Positions 22,665 through 33,520 of a DNA stretch of 64,000 bases are shown piece after piece; position 1 is the first letter of the stretch, and every line of letters starts with the position of its first letter. The notes beneath the pieces were generated by a model. The model ran no database searches, was not told the DNA's origin, and saw only the letters and a program-made list of their open reading frames with translations. The DNA comes from Berghia stephanieae (Eukaryota > Mollusca > Gastropoda > Nudibranchia > Aeolidiidae). The position numbers were made by a program, and so were the translations under genes. Location of the stretch: assembly GCA_034508935.3 (NCBI GenBank), contig CM067446.1:15571032-15635031 (forward strand). Direction: 5' to 3'.

Positions 22665-25600
22665 AAAAATAGTTTTCGGGTTTTTCGTTTTTCCATTCAA
22701 AATAGTTGAAAGAGTTGAGTTTGGGATGCCGTGTATTTTACATATCTCCGTCTTGCTCAATTTTTTTTTTCATCGACTTCACATAGTGTATTGATTTTAA
22801 ACTCCAACATGTAAGCACAGTGCTTTCTTTTGGACATCTTTTAGTAAAATGTAAAGCTAAAATAAGATCGAAAGGTCTTGTGTGATAATGATAATGAGGT
22901 GAAGTGACATGGAAATGAAAATGCGTGTCAATGCTAGGCTGTCTACTACACTCCCCTCTTTGTTGAAAAGCCATTAGGTTCAAAGGCCTAATTACATAGA
23001 CCCCCCCCCCCCCCCCTTACACACACATTTAAACAAACTGGAAATGAAATGGCATGTCAATGGTAAGTATACCCTACCCCCCCCCCCCCCCCCCCCCCTC
23101 CCCCTCGTGTTGAAAATCCAGTCAGTTCCAAACAACGACTTCTTATAGTAGACGATGGTTCCAAAGCATCAGCAAACGAGTGAGAACATCTCGCTTGCGT
23201 GATTCTACACCCCAACTCCCCCTCTTTCCTCATTTTTCGCCTGCCAGTCCACCGTCGTCTTCCTTTTCCAGTCGGTGCATTGTTTGTTGGCCAACGCCAA
23301 GTGCAGTGATTGAAGTGTTTTCCTACCCCACACCCTCATCTTATTCTTACGTCTTTGTTTGTTATCGGGCTATTATTTCGTTGGCCACCTTCCGAATTTT
23401 TGAAGAAAAATAGAGAGAAAAAGGGAAAGTGCCCAGTTTTTTCGGTTTTAAAGAAAGTAATGCTAGAAGTATTTAGTATCCTCGTTAGAATTAGTACAAA
23501 GATAATGAAGAGCTACCATTTATTACATTCTTTCGGTTAAGTATTATTCCGGTTTTAGCTTCTTTCGTTTAAATTTTTTTACTGACTTGTTTTTATTTGG
23601 AATGGTACGCCTAAGCACCCAACCTACAATGCACAACACCGCCACACATTGAGAGACAAAATCATCTCAATGCTGCAATGTAACCTTGAGAGTCACTGCC
23701 CTGATACTGAGTCACACCATCGCTTGCCACACACTCACACACACAGAATACCCCCATCCACTTGGATTGTTACTGTATCATTGTGTGGAAGCCGTCTACC
23801 AGACAATTTTGGAGTGTAACAAGTCTTTTTTTTTTAATGATAGTCTTTTCTCCACTCTGCAAACTCTTTGCAGTGTTAATTAACTTCATTGTAACCGAAA
23901 TGTGCCGTTATGAACCTAATTGAATGTGTGGTGGTTTTAGTAGTGTCAAAAAGAAGAGAGAAATATGGGGATATTTTACGTTTCCGATGAATCCAAGGTT
24001 GCCGTATCCGAGATACACTGTAATTATATGAGATAAAAGATTTTACGTCCATTGTTTTGTCCTATCCCATTCCCAATTACTTTCTAATATATTGTCGCAG
24101 AGGATATTTTTTGGGAAAGTCAAATAGACAAAGTCTTGTATCCCAAACCAATTGTACAATTTAGGTCTTCAGATATTCTGTCTATATTATACAAAAAGTG
24201 CCTATGTTGTCCGTTTTAGCATAAGTAGGCCATCAAGCATAATAAAAAGTTACATGAACACCTTTATTTAACATATGACCTCTTTTATTGAAAGATCATT
24301 CATTTTTCAGGAATATCAAGTTTGACATGAAATATTGACAATGTTTGTTTCTGTAAGCAAGCGAATGGTTCAATTTGTTTACATTTTAACATTGTATTTG
24401 CCGACTAGAGTGCAAAAACTTTTCTGCTGTCTGGCTGGTTTTAAAGTGATATTTTACAATTTTTCTTATGGCTGAAGAAGGGTTTTTAGCCAAAATGTTT
24501 GACGTTTGGTATTTAATTCTATTCTAAAGCTGTAATATTCATTTTTGTACATTACTTTCCACATGTTCTAGCAGCTTAGTATTCACTTTGGCAAATGAAA
24601 TATGGCTTGGACTTTATTTAAAAAGTGATAGAAGTAAATGTATGAGATTTGAACAATTATGTGATAGCCTTCTTAAAACCGTCCATATATGAAGTTTTGG
24701 CATGGACAACCTTAATCTTATCAACTTACCTATTAACGCACACTCTGATGCTTTTATGAATCCACTCAAATTGACAGGGGTAAATGAGCCACTGTGATGG
24801 AAATGTTCTCCTCTGTAGATTACTCTTGCTCCAGAACTACCAGGACATGTGTCAATATCATAGACCAGATAACAGTATAAGGCATCCACATCAACATCCA
24901 TTCCCTCTGGAACTGAAATTATTTTCTTATCTTTGGTTAAAAACCTGGTGCCCACAGGAAACTTACACCATTTCGTTTCACTTTCATCTACATTATTCCC
25001 ATCAACTGAACTAAATTGTGGAAAATCAACATTTGCATCTAAAATAAAAGATTCTGGGAATAAATTGAAGTCAAATGGACTGAAACATCACTGTCTTCAT
25101 CCACCTTCTCAATAGTTCTGATGACTTTGTGACAAACAAAGCCTCTTTCAACAGATTGATTTCAGTGTCATCCATTCCTGGTCCAAAACGGACAACGTTT
25201 TCTCTTTTGTACAAAAAATGGAATCCCACACCGAGAAAGTTTCCAACAGAGATGTGTTTGCTGGAACCATGTGGGTGAGATATTATTATCCCAGTTGAGT
25301 TTGAAGCAAGATCTATTGGCCGTTCAAGAATTTTTATGAGTCTATCAGACAAATCCAGGTCATGAGTAACACAAGCAACTTTGGTGTGGTCAGTCAAAAT
25401 TCTCTCTAAATCATCTAAATCATTTGATTTTCCCAATGTTGTTGTTCCATAAAGATATTCAGTGGTGTCTGTACCTTGAGTATCATAAAAAAACATAAAA
25501 CGTGTGTTCAATGCTTCTGATTCATCAAAAATCACAACTGTGGTAGTTGAGACCACAAACTCCCAAAATTTAGTGGCAGGATTTCCAGACTTGGAACATT

Positions 25601-25855
25601 CAGGACATGGGCATTCCATTCCTTTTATTAATCTAAAATCATTTTCCAAGAACCCTGTTCCATATCTAATTTTCCTGGTACCACCTGCAGTGTGAAACGG
25701 ATAAGGAGAACGGCGACTTGGAAATGTTTCTGGTCTGGCAAAGCTTGTGTACCCAACTACCACTTTCACAGTTCTATTAATCATACAATGGATGGAATCC
25801 ATGCTCTCTTTGTTCTGCAAGCTTGAAGGCACATGATGCTCTGTAAATTCATTCA
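18038..25855 (-). CDS. trypsin-like peptidase / ADP-ribosyltransferase-like fusion gene (minus strand, 3 exons seen)
   Basis: Three exons are supported on the minus strand: 25855-24730, 20360-20286 and 19020-18038, with consistent GT-AG borders and phase-1 junctions. The N-terminal part has a trypsin-like fold signature (TRKIRYGTGFL, then VACVTHDLDL, then DIDTCPGSSGARVIY with the Ser block). The C-terminal part has an ADP-ribosyltransferase-like signature (YHGTNVSSARMILRIGIDLN, then a DGHGF block). The middle exon encodes an acidic linker. The first coding exon with a start ATG is not found; exon 25855 begins after an acceptor-like CCAG. The reading frame is interrupted about five times as given, so it is either a decaying gene or carries assembly indels. 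Stop TGA is at 18040-18038. Function as peptidase or transferase is inferred from motifs only. Confidence 0.65.
19285..19385 (-). mobile_element. L2-like retroposon tail fragment
   Basis: The phrase AATGCATTTATATAGCACCT and a downstream TGTTTTACA match, in reverse, the TGTAAA...GCGCTATATAAA-type 3' ends of L2-clade LINEs and their SINEs. Confidence 0.5.
19698..19770 (+). repeat. G-rich tract (G-quadruplex capable)
   Basis: Several runs of more than 8 G in about 70 bp, broken by single A or T. On the transcribed minus strand this is a C tract; the plus strand could fold into G-quadruplexes. Confidence 0.9.
19930..20075 (-). mobile_element. AAT run plus retroposon tail
   Basis: The complement reads TGTAAAGCTCTTTGAGGCC, then AAAGCGCTTTAGAAATGC, then ATT units, a typical L2-type tail with trinucleotide extension. 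Confidence 0.6.
20286..20360 (-). CDS. 75-nt linker exon
   Basis: The complement shows TTTTCACAG acceptor and GCTGCAG/gtgaat donor. It translates as TIGDDAVSVGASSLDDEGFS plus EYAA in the phase carried from the upstream exon. It is acidic and Ser-rich, as expected of a linker between two folded domains. A repeat element with 6-bp duplications lies in the flanking intron at 20442. Confidence 0.65.
20442..20925. mobile_element. 484-bp TIR element with 6-bp target duplication
   Basis: Left end CTGTCATCTGCATTTTTTGC and right end, on the complement, CTGTCATCTGCATTTTTTTG form about 20-bp inverted repeats. TGTAAT flanks both ends directly (20436-20441 and 20926-20931). Seven GCAAATTT motifs lie in the two subterminal zones, four on the left and three on the right. 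No ORF is convincing. It is a non-autonomous DNA transposon of unassigned superfamily inside an intron of the fusion gene. Confidence 0.75.
21205..21470 (-). repeat. R1 copy nested in P1, minus strand
   Basis: The plus strand reads AGGTGATCTGAACTGAGTAC ... CTTTTTACTGGCGCTGATAT ... AGCGCTGTAAAACCCTT, the reverse of R1. It is the only clear minus-strand R1 copy in the window. Confidence 0.85.
21528..21640 (+). repeat. (ACT)n microsatellite
   Basis: ACT/TAC units with short interruptions and some ATT, next to the nested R1. Confidence 0.95.
22290..22316 (+). repeat. poly-C run
   Basis: About 22 consecutive C bases. Confidence 0.95.
22392..23584. mobile_element. pogo-like non-autonomous element P2, copy 1
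   Basis: Left end CAGTAGAATTACTTTAAACC; the right end on the complement is CAGTAAAAAAATTTAAACG. Internal phrases (GAGTTGAGTTTGGGATGCCG, ACATCTCGCTTGCGTGATTC) are shared with the copy at 28.4 kb. TA precedes the left end; the right flank is mutated. It carries a GT microsatellite (22613-22661) and C runs. Confidence 0.8.
22613..22661 (+). repeat. (GT)n microsatellite
   Basis: An uninterrupted GT run inside P2 copy 1, reduced to a T run in copy 2. Confidence 0.95.
23585..24460. other. intronic sequence without recognised features
   Basis: AT-rich. A phrase GCCGTATCCGAGATACACTG near 23991-24010 could be the end of another CAGTG-type element, but no partner end was found. Confidence 0.35.
24465..24600 (+). 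repeat. R7 dispersed repeat (CTGAAGA...GAAAC-type), diverged
   Basis: Contains GGCTGAAGAAGGGTTTTTAG, TTTGGTATTTAATTCTATTC, AAGCTGTAATATTCATTTTT and CTAGCAGCTTAGTATTCAC. It is homologous to the minus-strand copy at 41.52 kb and to tails at 37.15 and 37.69 kb. Confidence 0.7.
24730..25855 (-). CDS. exon: trypsin-like peptidase-type domain
   Basis: The first about 80 residues lead to RYGTGFL, the usual start of a chymotrypsin-fold domain. A Cys pair (CPCPECS) follows. The block FWEFVVSTTTVVIFDESEA aligns with the region where the family normally has a TA-x-HVV catalytic His, which is not seen here. An Asp candidate lies in THDLDLSDR. The nucleophile block is CPGSSGA near 24850. The exon ends at TTAATAG/gtaagt. 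The frame is not continuous over its whole length. Confidence 0.6.
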
Positions 25856-26525
25856 CTGGTATAAAGATGGATGACCAGGATTTTTCTTACACCAGTAATA
25901 GATAATCACCATACTTGCAGATTACGCTGAACTTGATCTGTGAAAATACCAGTGATGAAAACAATAAAACAATCGTGAAAAGATTTTTGTGTGTGTAAAT
26001 CAAGAGGAAAAGTGGGATCAAATAGTAAGTTTAAAGTGAAGAAGGAAACTGATGAAGTAACAGACACTTTATTTGTAATAACCAGCCAATTATTGTGTTA
26101 ATTGTCATTAAAAGTCACCACTTTATCATTATTGTTAAAGAGCTATTTGGCATTTTTAAAAAGAGTCTTTTATTATCAACATGCTCTTTGTCTTAAAGAA
26201 AAAGTGTCAGTTTATAACAATAAATGACTTATAAGTTCTCTGGAAATCAACCAAAATATATATCTTGTGACATATGGTTTTGAACATTGTACATCAGACT
26301 ATAGTAGGTACTTTTTAGAATAGTAGAACAGCTCTCAAATTCAATACAATGCTTTCAAATTCACAAAACAAATCAATTAATCAATAAAATCAAATAACAT
26401 TATAGAAAGTACTGTATTCACATTCATGTATGTGGCAAGCTCTCTGAAACAAACCTTAATCCATTAAAAATCAAATAAAACTATTTAATGCTTTCAATTA
26501 CCGCTAAATAAAAAAAAGGACCAAA
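25856..26525. other. upstream of the fusion-gene exon; no start exon found
   Basis: No convincing first exon or promoter could be picked. The DNA is AT-rich. Confidence 0.35.
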
Positions 26526-26977
26526 CAGTGGAATCCCATTAAGTCAACACTCTTAAGATCAACTTCTGCCTCTTTATCTGTTAATTGATAACGGATAAAG
26601 TTAACATTGCTTAAAGTCAACCAATATTTCTGATCTGGCAAAGCTAAATCTTTTTTTTTAAACAAAAAAATTTGAGCTTTTATATGCACAATATCGACTA
26701 AACGTGCTCACAGCGCTTTACAAGGGGTCCCTCAGCAACAGCAACACTTAACATGTAGGACAAGACATGAGCCTGTTGGGCGTTTTTTTTTTCTGGACTG
26801 AGACAACGCCGTTAACAGCTAGGTACTTATTTTATGCCTGAGTACAGTGAGAGAATGTTAGTAAAGAGCCTTTTCCAAGGATTAAACTATGCGCCACTCG
26901 GGACCCGAACCCAGGACCTTCCAATCCGATGGAGAATGTAATACCACTAGACTGCATAGCCATACAGGATTCCACTG
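26526..26977. mobile_element. possible pogo-like element P4 carrying a SINE
   Basis: Left CAGTGGAATCCCATTAAGTC and right (complement) CAGTGGAATCC share 11 bases. The right end abuts the SINE-A inserted at 26660. TA follows the right end; the left flank is AA. Short ends make this tentative. Confidence 0.4.
26660..26965 (-). mobile_element. SINE-A copy, minus strand
   Basis: The plus strand shows GCTCACAGCGCTTTACAAGG, AACGCCGTTAACAGCTAGGT and ACCCGAACCCAGGACCTTCC, the reverse order of SINE-A. The T run at its left is the poly-A tail. Confidence 0.85.
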
Positions 26978-28055
26978 TATTGTGTTCCCCTTCTGTGTGT
27001 TTGTGATGTAACATCTAGCTATAGAACCCTTGCTTTCTTTCAGTCTTTCTCTTTCCAGCACTTTAAATTCATCATGTTGTGTTAACTTCATTTGATTAAG
27101 CTTAACCATGTCAGTACTTTGCGCTAAGACTGAGATTGCCGGTAGATTTACACTACTGGCATACCACAGAGATGTCTCTTGACTTATACGAACAGCTAGA
27201 GAGATTCCCACTTAGTCTTAGATTAGATTGCTATGTCCACTTAGATTCATCTCAGAGCAGAACGTCACTTTAATGGGGATTACCATTATTTTCAATTTTA
27301 AAGGGGGGACTATATACCTCAAAATAAAAACAAAAACAAACAAAATAAAAAACTCAGCTTTGACTTTGTGAAAAATGGCACAACTATTGTTTTGAACTAT
27401 AGGACTTGGCTAAAAACTACTTTCTGAGTTGTTAACAAAAAAATTAAAGGTTGTAAAATCCTTTATGTTTGTCCTTTCAAAGGATCCCTTTTATTCTTTT
27501 TAAATGCTAAACATCTCTAAATGTTTGGTACATTTTTCTCTAAAACCATATAAGATATTAAGTACATAGGTAGATAATAATGTTAACTAAAATAATTTCA
27601 GAGGCATTTTAAAAAAATATGGGCTGGTTTTTAAGTAACTTTATTCTAGTCATCAATTATGATGAATAGGGCATAAGGAAGCAAATTTTGTGAAAAAGAT
27701 GCATTTCAGAGATCAAAACTTTTTAAAAAATTTTAAGCCTTTGTAAATTTCAAGATATTTATTAGAACAAACAGCATGAGAAATTTTGAATGAACAGGTT
27801 TGTCTATCACGTAGGGAGGACCTTTGTGAGGTCCTGAGAAAAATGGCAAGATCTATCAGAAATTTCAGGGGTGAGAATGACTGGTCACAAAAAAGGAGGT
27901 AATTTTTCAGCGCATAGATCAAGACCCATCCATGGGATGATAACCCATAAATTTGAATTTCATTCAAATTTACTGAGACGCAATCCAAAATAATGCGTCT
28001 CGCAGCAATTTCTGACATCATTGAGAGGAATTTCAAAAGTTGAAAGTGTAATCAT
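26978..28055. other. non-coding, nothing recognised
   Basis: AT-rich. No ORF shows domain or splice support. Confidence 0.35.
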
Positions 28056-28059
28056 AACA

Positions 28060-28310
28060 TATTGTGGTTGTAGTAGTAGCAGTTGTAGGGATGATGATGT
28101 GGTGATGGTTGTAGTAGTAGTGGTGGTAGGGATGAGGATTTGGTAGTGGTAATTAATGGTGGTTGGGATGATGATGTGGTGGTGATTGTAGTAGTTGTGG
28201 TAGGGCTGATGTGGTGCTTGTTGTAGTAGTAGTGGTGACAGGGATGATGGTGTGGTGGTGATTGTAGTAGTTGTGGTAGGGCTGATGATGTAGTGGTTGT
28301 AGTGAGTCTT
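28060..28310 (+). repeat. GTGGTGATGATG-type minisatellite, locus 1
   Basis: Irregular units built from GTAGTAGTAGTGGT, GATGATGTGGTGGT and GGTTGTAG, the same vocabulary as the larger arrays at 31.3 and 45.2 kb. Confidence 0.9.
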
Positions 28311-28414
28311 TTTTATTCATTTTTTTTTTAATTGAAAAAGGTGGAACTGTGATGTTGAAAGGCGGAGATAAACCACCATTTAGGCAGAAGATTCTCAGTT
28401 GTGACATTTACATA

Positions 28415-29562
28415 CAGTGGATTACTTTAAACCGAAATTTTGGGGACCTTCTAAACCATTTCGGTTTAAAGACATTTTGGTTTAAAGCAAGTTCCCGTTT
28501 TGCAATGTTTTTCAAGGGTAGTAACTATTTAAGGAATTTGCTCATTTAATCGTATCATGGGTTTCCCGTTAAATGGAGTTGTTGAATAAATGCAGTCGTT
28601 ACCATTAATTTTTTTTTTTTTTTGTTTGTGTGTTTTAAAAATATTTTTGGGGGTTTTTGTTTTCAATTCAAAACTGTTGAAAGAGTTGAGTTTGGGATGC
28701 CGTGTATTCTACATATCTCCGTCTTGATCAACTTTTTTTTCATCAACTTCACATAGTATTTTGATTTTAAACTGAAACGTGTAAGCACAGTGTTTTCTTT
28801 TAGACATCTTTTAGTAAAATGCAAAGCTAAAATAAGATCGAAAGTTCTTGTGCAATAATTGATAATGAATGATGCGCAGCTACTCAGAGATGAAGTGAAA
28901 TGGAAATGAAAAGGCGTGTCAATGCTAAGCTGTCTACTACACGTCTCTCTTTTGTTGAATTGCCATTAGGTTCAAAGGCCTAATTACATAGAACCTCACC
29001 CCCCCCCTCCCCCTCACACACACATTTAAACAAAGTGGAAATGAAATGGCATGTCAATGGTAAGTTGTCTACCACCCTCCTCCTTATTGTCGTGTTGAAA
29101 AGTTCCAAAGCATCAACACACGAGCGAGAACATCTCGCTTCGTGATTCTACACCCCAACTCCCCTCTTTCCTCATTTTTCGCATGCCAGTCACCCGCTGT
29201 CTTCCTTTTCCAGTCTGTGCGATTGTGTTGTTGACCAAGCCCAAGTGCAGTAATTGAAGTGTTTGTCTACCCCCCACCCCACCCATCACCCTCATCTTAA
29301 ACTTACGCTCTTTGTTTAATATCGCCGGGCATTATTACGTGTGGCCACCTTCCCGACTTTTTGAAGAAAAATAGAGAGAGAAAGAGAAAAAAGGAAGGTG
29401 CTCTCAAGTTGTTTCGGTTTAAAGAAAGTCTGCTTAGAAGTATTTCGGTTCATCGTAAGAATTAGTACAAAGATAATGAAGAAACTAGTACAATTTCTTA
29501 AATTCTTTGCGGTTTAAGGTATTTTTCGGTTTAGCTTCTTTCGGTTTAAAGTAATTTTACTG
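28415..29562. mobile_element. pogo-like non-autonomous element P2, copy 2
   Basis: Ends CAGTGGATTACTTTAAACCG and, on the complement, CAGTAAAATTACTTTAAACC, flanked by TA on both sides (28413-28414, 29563-29564). It is collinear with copy 1 over about 1.15 kb. No transposase. It sits beside minisatellite DNA, which resumes at 29575. Confidence 0.85.
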
Positions 29563-29574
29563 TATATGCAATAG

Positions 29575-29665
29575 TGGTGCTAGAAATGTTGATGTGCTGG
29601 TTATTGTAGTAGAGATGATGATGTGGTTGTAGTAGCAGTAGTGATGGTATGCATGATGACATTAC
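29575..29665 (+). repeat. minisatellite, right flank of P2 copy 2
   Basis: GTGGTTGTAGTAGCAGTAG-type units continue those before 28310, suggesting that P2 landed in or beside the array. Confidence 0.75.
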
Positions 29666-30224
29666 GAAAACAAAACAAGCCTAGAATTAAAAACCATTGT
29701 TTTCCACCATTACGGACGAAGCCATTGTAAGTTGTCTCCACTGCATCATCAATACATTTCAAAAGCATACCAGCTATTGTCTCAATTATGTTACATTTTT
29801 TTTAAACACAACAAAATTTTGACAAATTACCAGTCAATATTAATAATCATTGACACTTTTCAGATAAACACCAGCTGGTGTGATTGTCAGTCCAATATTG
29901 TATTTGCATGTATTCTGAGTCAATAAATTTCAATAAATAAAAAAAATTCTATTAACTTTTCGTGCAAGTTTCTTGGTATGCTGTGTTGCCTTGCCCTTAA
30001 CATTACAGAAGATTCTCAGATCAAAGCTAAGTTTTCACAGAATGGCGTATTGGTGAGTTCTAAGTTCAGTATTCATAGAAAAATCAAGAGAGCTTGAAAT
30101 GAGCAGGTATTAAACTTGTTCCATGTTAAAATGCTGCATAAATGAGTTGTATAAACACACACACACAGACACTCACTTTCTCTCTGTGTGTATGTGTGTG
30201 TGAATGTGAAGTAAAGTAGTCCTT
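29666..30224. other. non-coding, nothing recognised
   Basis: Only a short CA/CT/GT patch near 30155-30200. Confidence 0.35.
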
Positions 30225-30430
30225 CCTAGGTCCTTTATCAATTTTTCATAGCACTATACAGACCATAGCAACTGATTACTGCCCTTTGTATTGGATACTA
30301 ATCTATCGCAAGGTACTTTTGAGATCTAAAAGTCAGTGCAAGGGGCCCAAATGAATAATCTCAGCCTCCCCCCTTACAAGTGAAGCGAGTGCTCTACCAA
30401 CTGGGAATTCGGGAGCCATATACTCAATTA
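30225..30430 (-). mobile_element. SINE-B copy, minus strand
   Basis: The complement begins CCCAGTTGGTAGAGCACTCG, a tRNA A-box-like phrase, and continues with CTTGCGATAGATTAGTATCC. It matches copies at 37.40 and 43.04 kb. Confidence 0.7.
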
Positions 30431-31040
30431 TGTGAGTGTATGGGTGTGCATGTGTGTCTGAGTGTTTATGCTTGATCTGACCGCACCACTGTATGAATGT
30501 CGTGGCCAAGCGATACGGTATATTATCTTTCAACACAGTCGACCAATGTTGAAAGTTGTCAATGACCAGGCGGGTAAAAATGATTGGAAAATTCTAGCCA
30601 TTGCGTTATGAACCTAGGTAAAACAATTAAACATATTAACCCCAAATCACAGGAGATCTGAATGAGTAGGTACCTAGCTTTAGACAGTGACAGATATTTT
30701 TAAGTACTAGCTACAAAGAGGATACCAAGCAGACAATTTGTACTATTTGATTTGGTAACTTGGTTAAACATGGCCTGCTGTAGGGTTATATGTGGTGTAT
30801 CTATATGTTCATGTTTAAGCATTAAGTTCATTTGTAGTTTCTGCGAATAGTAGATACCGTTCATTTTCGTTATTCTCAGTAGTACTGCAAATAGTAGATA
30901 TCATTCATTTCTGTTATTTGCAGTAGTACTGCAAATGCTTTGTTCGGTTTCGTTCTGTATTTGCAGTAGTAGCCTACAAGCCTAGAGCTTTATTGTAAAG
31001 AGGATTGGGCGCAAAATATAATAAACTACATTAGTATTAT
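30431..31040. other. non-coding with short ATTTGCAGTA inverted motifs
   Basis: A perfect 21-bp inverted repeat ATTTGCAGTA-G-TACTGCAAAT lies at 30916-30936, and related half motifs lie at 30880-30895 and 30958-30968. Confidence 0.7.
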
Positions 31041-31046
31041 TATCAT

Positions 31047-31235
<189 letters not shown>

Positions 31236-31658
31236 ATTATTTTGCGTTTCATTGACGATGACGATGTCTCTTGTTATGTAGTGAGTGATGGTGGTTGTAA
31301 TTGTCATGGTGGTGTTGATGTGATGGTGGTAGTGATGATGATGATAAGGATCATGATGATGATGTAATAGTGGTGGTGATTGCTGTAGTTTTTATAACGA
31401 TGTGGAAGTAGCTGTGGTAGTGGTAGTAATGACGATGTTAGGTTATGGTTGTAGTAGTGGTGGTAGCGATGATGATGAGGAGGAGGATGATGATCTAAAG
31501 GTAGTGGTGGTTGCTATAGATTTGATAATGATGTTGAGGTTGCTGTGGTTGTGGTAGTAATGATGATGTGGTGGTGGTTGTAGTAAAAGTGGTAGTTTAT
31601 TGATGGTAACTTCTATTATTTGCAGGAGTACTGAGATATGAGCCATGAGCAACGCCGA

Positions 31659-31663
<5 letters not shown>

Positions 31664-31753
<90 letters not shown>
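31664..31753 (+). repeat. (GA)n run, first copy
   Basis: A GA run embedded in the duplicated block. Confidence 0.97.
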
Positions 31754-32099
31754 CATGTGGTGGTGGTGTAGTGGTAGTGATGATGATGTGGTGGTGGTGG
31801 TTGTAGTAGCAGTGGTAGTGATGATGATGTGTGTGGTGGTGGTTGAAGTAGTAGTAGTAGTGGTAGTGATGATCAGGTGGTGATGGTGCTTGTAGTAGTA
31901 GTGGTAGATGATGATGTGGTGGTGGGGGTTGTAGTAGTGGTGGTAGTGATGATGATGTGGTGGTGATGGTGGTTGTAGTAGTAGTGATAGTGATGATGAT
32001 GTAGTGGTGGTGGTTGTAGTAGAAGTGGTAGTTTATTGATGGTAACTTCTATTATTTGCAGGAGTACTGAGATATGAGCCATGAGCAACGCCGAAAGAG

Positions 32100-32108
<9 letters not shown>

Positions 32109-32178
<70 letters not shown>

Positions 32179-32196
32179 AGTGAGAGAGAGAGAGAG
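32109..32196 (+). repeat. (GA)n run, second copy
   Basis: Second copy of the same GA run, 436-445 bp downstream, with the same flanks. Confidence 0.97.
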
Positions 32197-33520
32197 CATG
32201 TGGTGGTGGTGTAGTAGTAGTGATGATGATGTGGTGGTGGTGGTTGTAGTAGCAGTGGTAGTGATGATGATGTGAAGGTGGTGGTTGTAGTATGGTGGTA
32301 GTGATGATGATGTGGTGGTGATGGTGGTTGTAGTAGTAGTGATAGTGATGATGATGTAGTGGTGGTGGTTGTAGTAGAAGTGGTAATAATGATGTGGTGG
32401 TGGTTGCAGCAGTAGTGGTAGTAATGATGATAATGTAGTGGTGGTGGTTGTAATAGTGGTGGTAATGATGATGATGTGACTGTAGTAGTAGTGATCGTGA
32501 TGATGATGGTGATGTGGTGGTGGTGGTGGTTGTTGTAGTAGTGGTAGTGATGATGTAGTAGTGGTGGTTGTAGTAGTAGAAGTAGTTGTAGTGGTGATGA
32601 TATGGTGGTGTGGTTGCAGTAGCAGTGGTAGTAATGACGAAGTGGTTGTGGTGGTTGTAGTAGTAGTGGTAGTGATGATGATCTGGTGGTTGTAGCTGTG
32701 GTTGTAGTGATAATGATGTGGTGGTGGTTGTTGTTGTGTAGTGTTAGTTCAGATGATGTGATAGTATTGGATGTAGTAGTAGTAGTAGTGGTGGTGGTGA
32801 TGATTATGTGGTGGTGGTGATGGTTGTTAGTGATGATGATGTGGTGGTGGTGGTGGTGGTTGTAGTAGTATTGGGAGTGATGAGATGATGGTGGTGGTTG
32901 TAATAGTAGTGATAATGATGTGGTGGTGGTGGAATAGCAGTAGTGGTAGTCATAATGATGTGGTGGTGGTGATTGAATTTGTAGAGGTAGTGATGGTGTG
33001 GTTGCAGTAGCAGTGGTAGTGATGACGAAGTGGTTGTGGTGGTTGTAGTAGTAGTGGTAGTGATGATGATCTGGTGGTTGTAGCTGTTGTTGTAGCTGTG
33101 GTTGTAGTGATAATGATGTGGTGGTGGTGGTTGTTGTAGTGTTAGTTCAGATGATGTGGTAGTATTGGATGTAGTAGTAGTAGTAGTGGTGGTGGTGATG
33201 ATTATGTGGTGGTGGTGGTGGTGGTGGTTGTTAGTGATGATGTGGTGGTGTTGGTGGTGGTTGTAGTAGTATTGGGAGTGATGAGATAATGGTGGTGGTT
33301 GTAGTAGTAGTGATAATGATGTGGTGGTGGTGGTATAGCAGTAGTGGTAGTGATAATGGTGTGGTGGTGGTGATTGAATTTGTAGAGGTAGTGATGATGA
33401 TGTGGTGGTGGTGGTTGTAATAGTGGTGGTAGTGATGGATGTTATTAGTAGTTATAGTGATGATGATGTAGTGGTGGTAGTTGTAGTAGTGGTAGTGATG
33501 ATGATGTGGTGGTGGTGGTT

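Larger units (their letters stand above)
31260..33520 (+). repeat. large GTGGTGATGATG-type minisatellite, locus 2
   Basis: About 2.26 kb of units close to GTGGTGGTTGTAGTAGTAG plus TGGTAGTGATGATGAT. Higher-order duplications are visible: a block with TGATGGTAACTTCTATTATT starts at 31601 and again at 32037 (436 bp apart), and a block beginning GTTGCAGTAGCAGTGGTAGT at 32613 recurs at 33001 (388 bp apart). Two GA runs are embedded. All ORFs across it are artefacts. Confidence 0.95.

Noticed and set aside
22738-22983. 81-residue minus-strand ORF
   Set aside because: It lies inside non-autonomous element P2, and the second copy does not keep it open.
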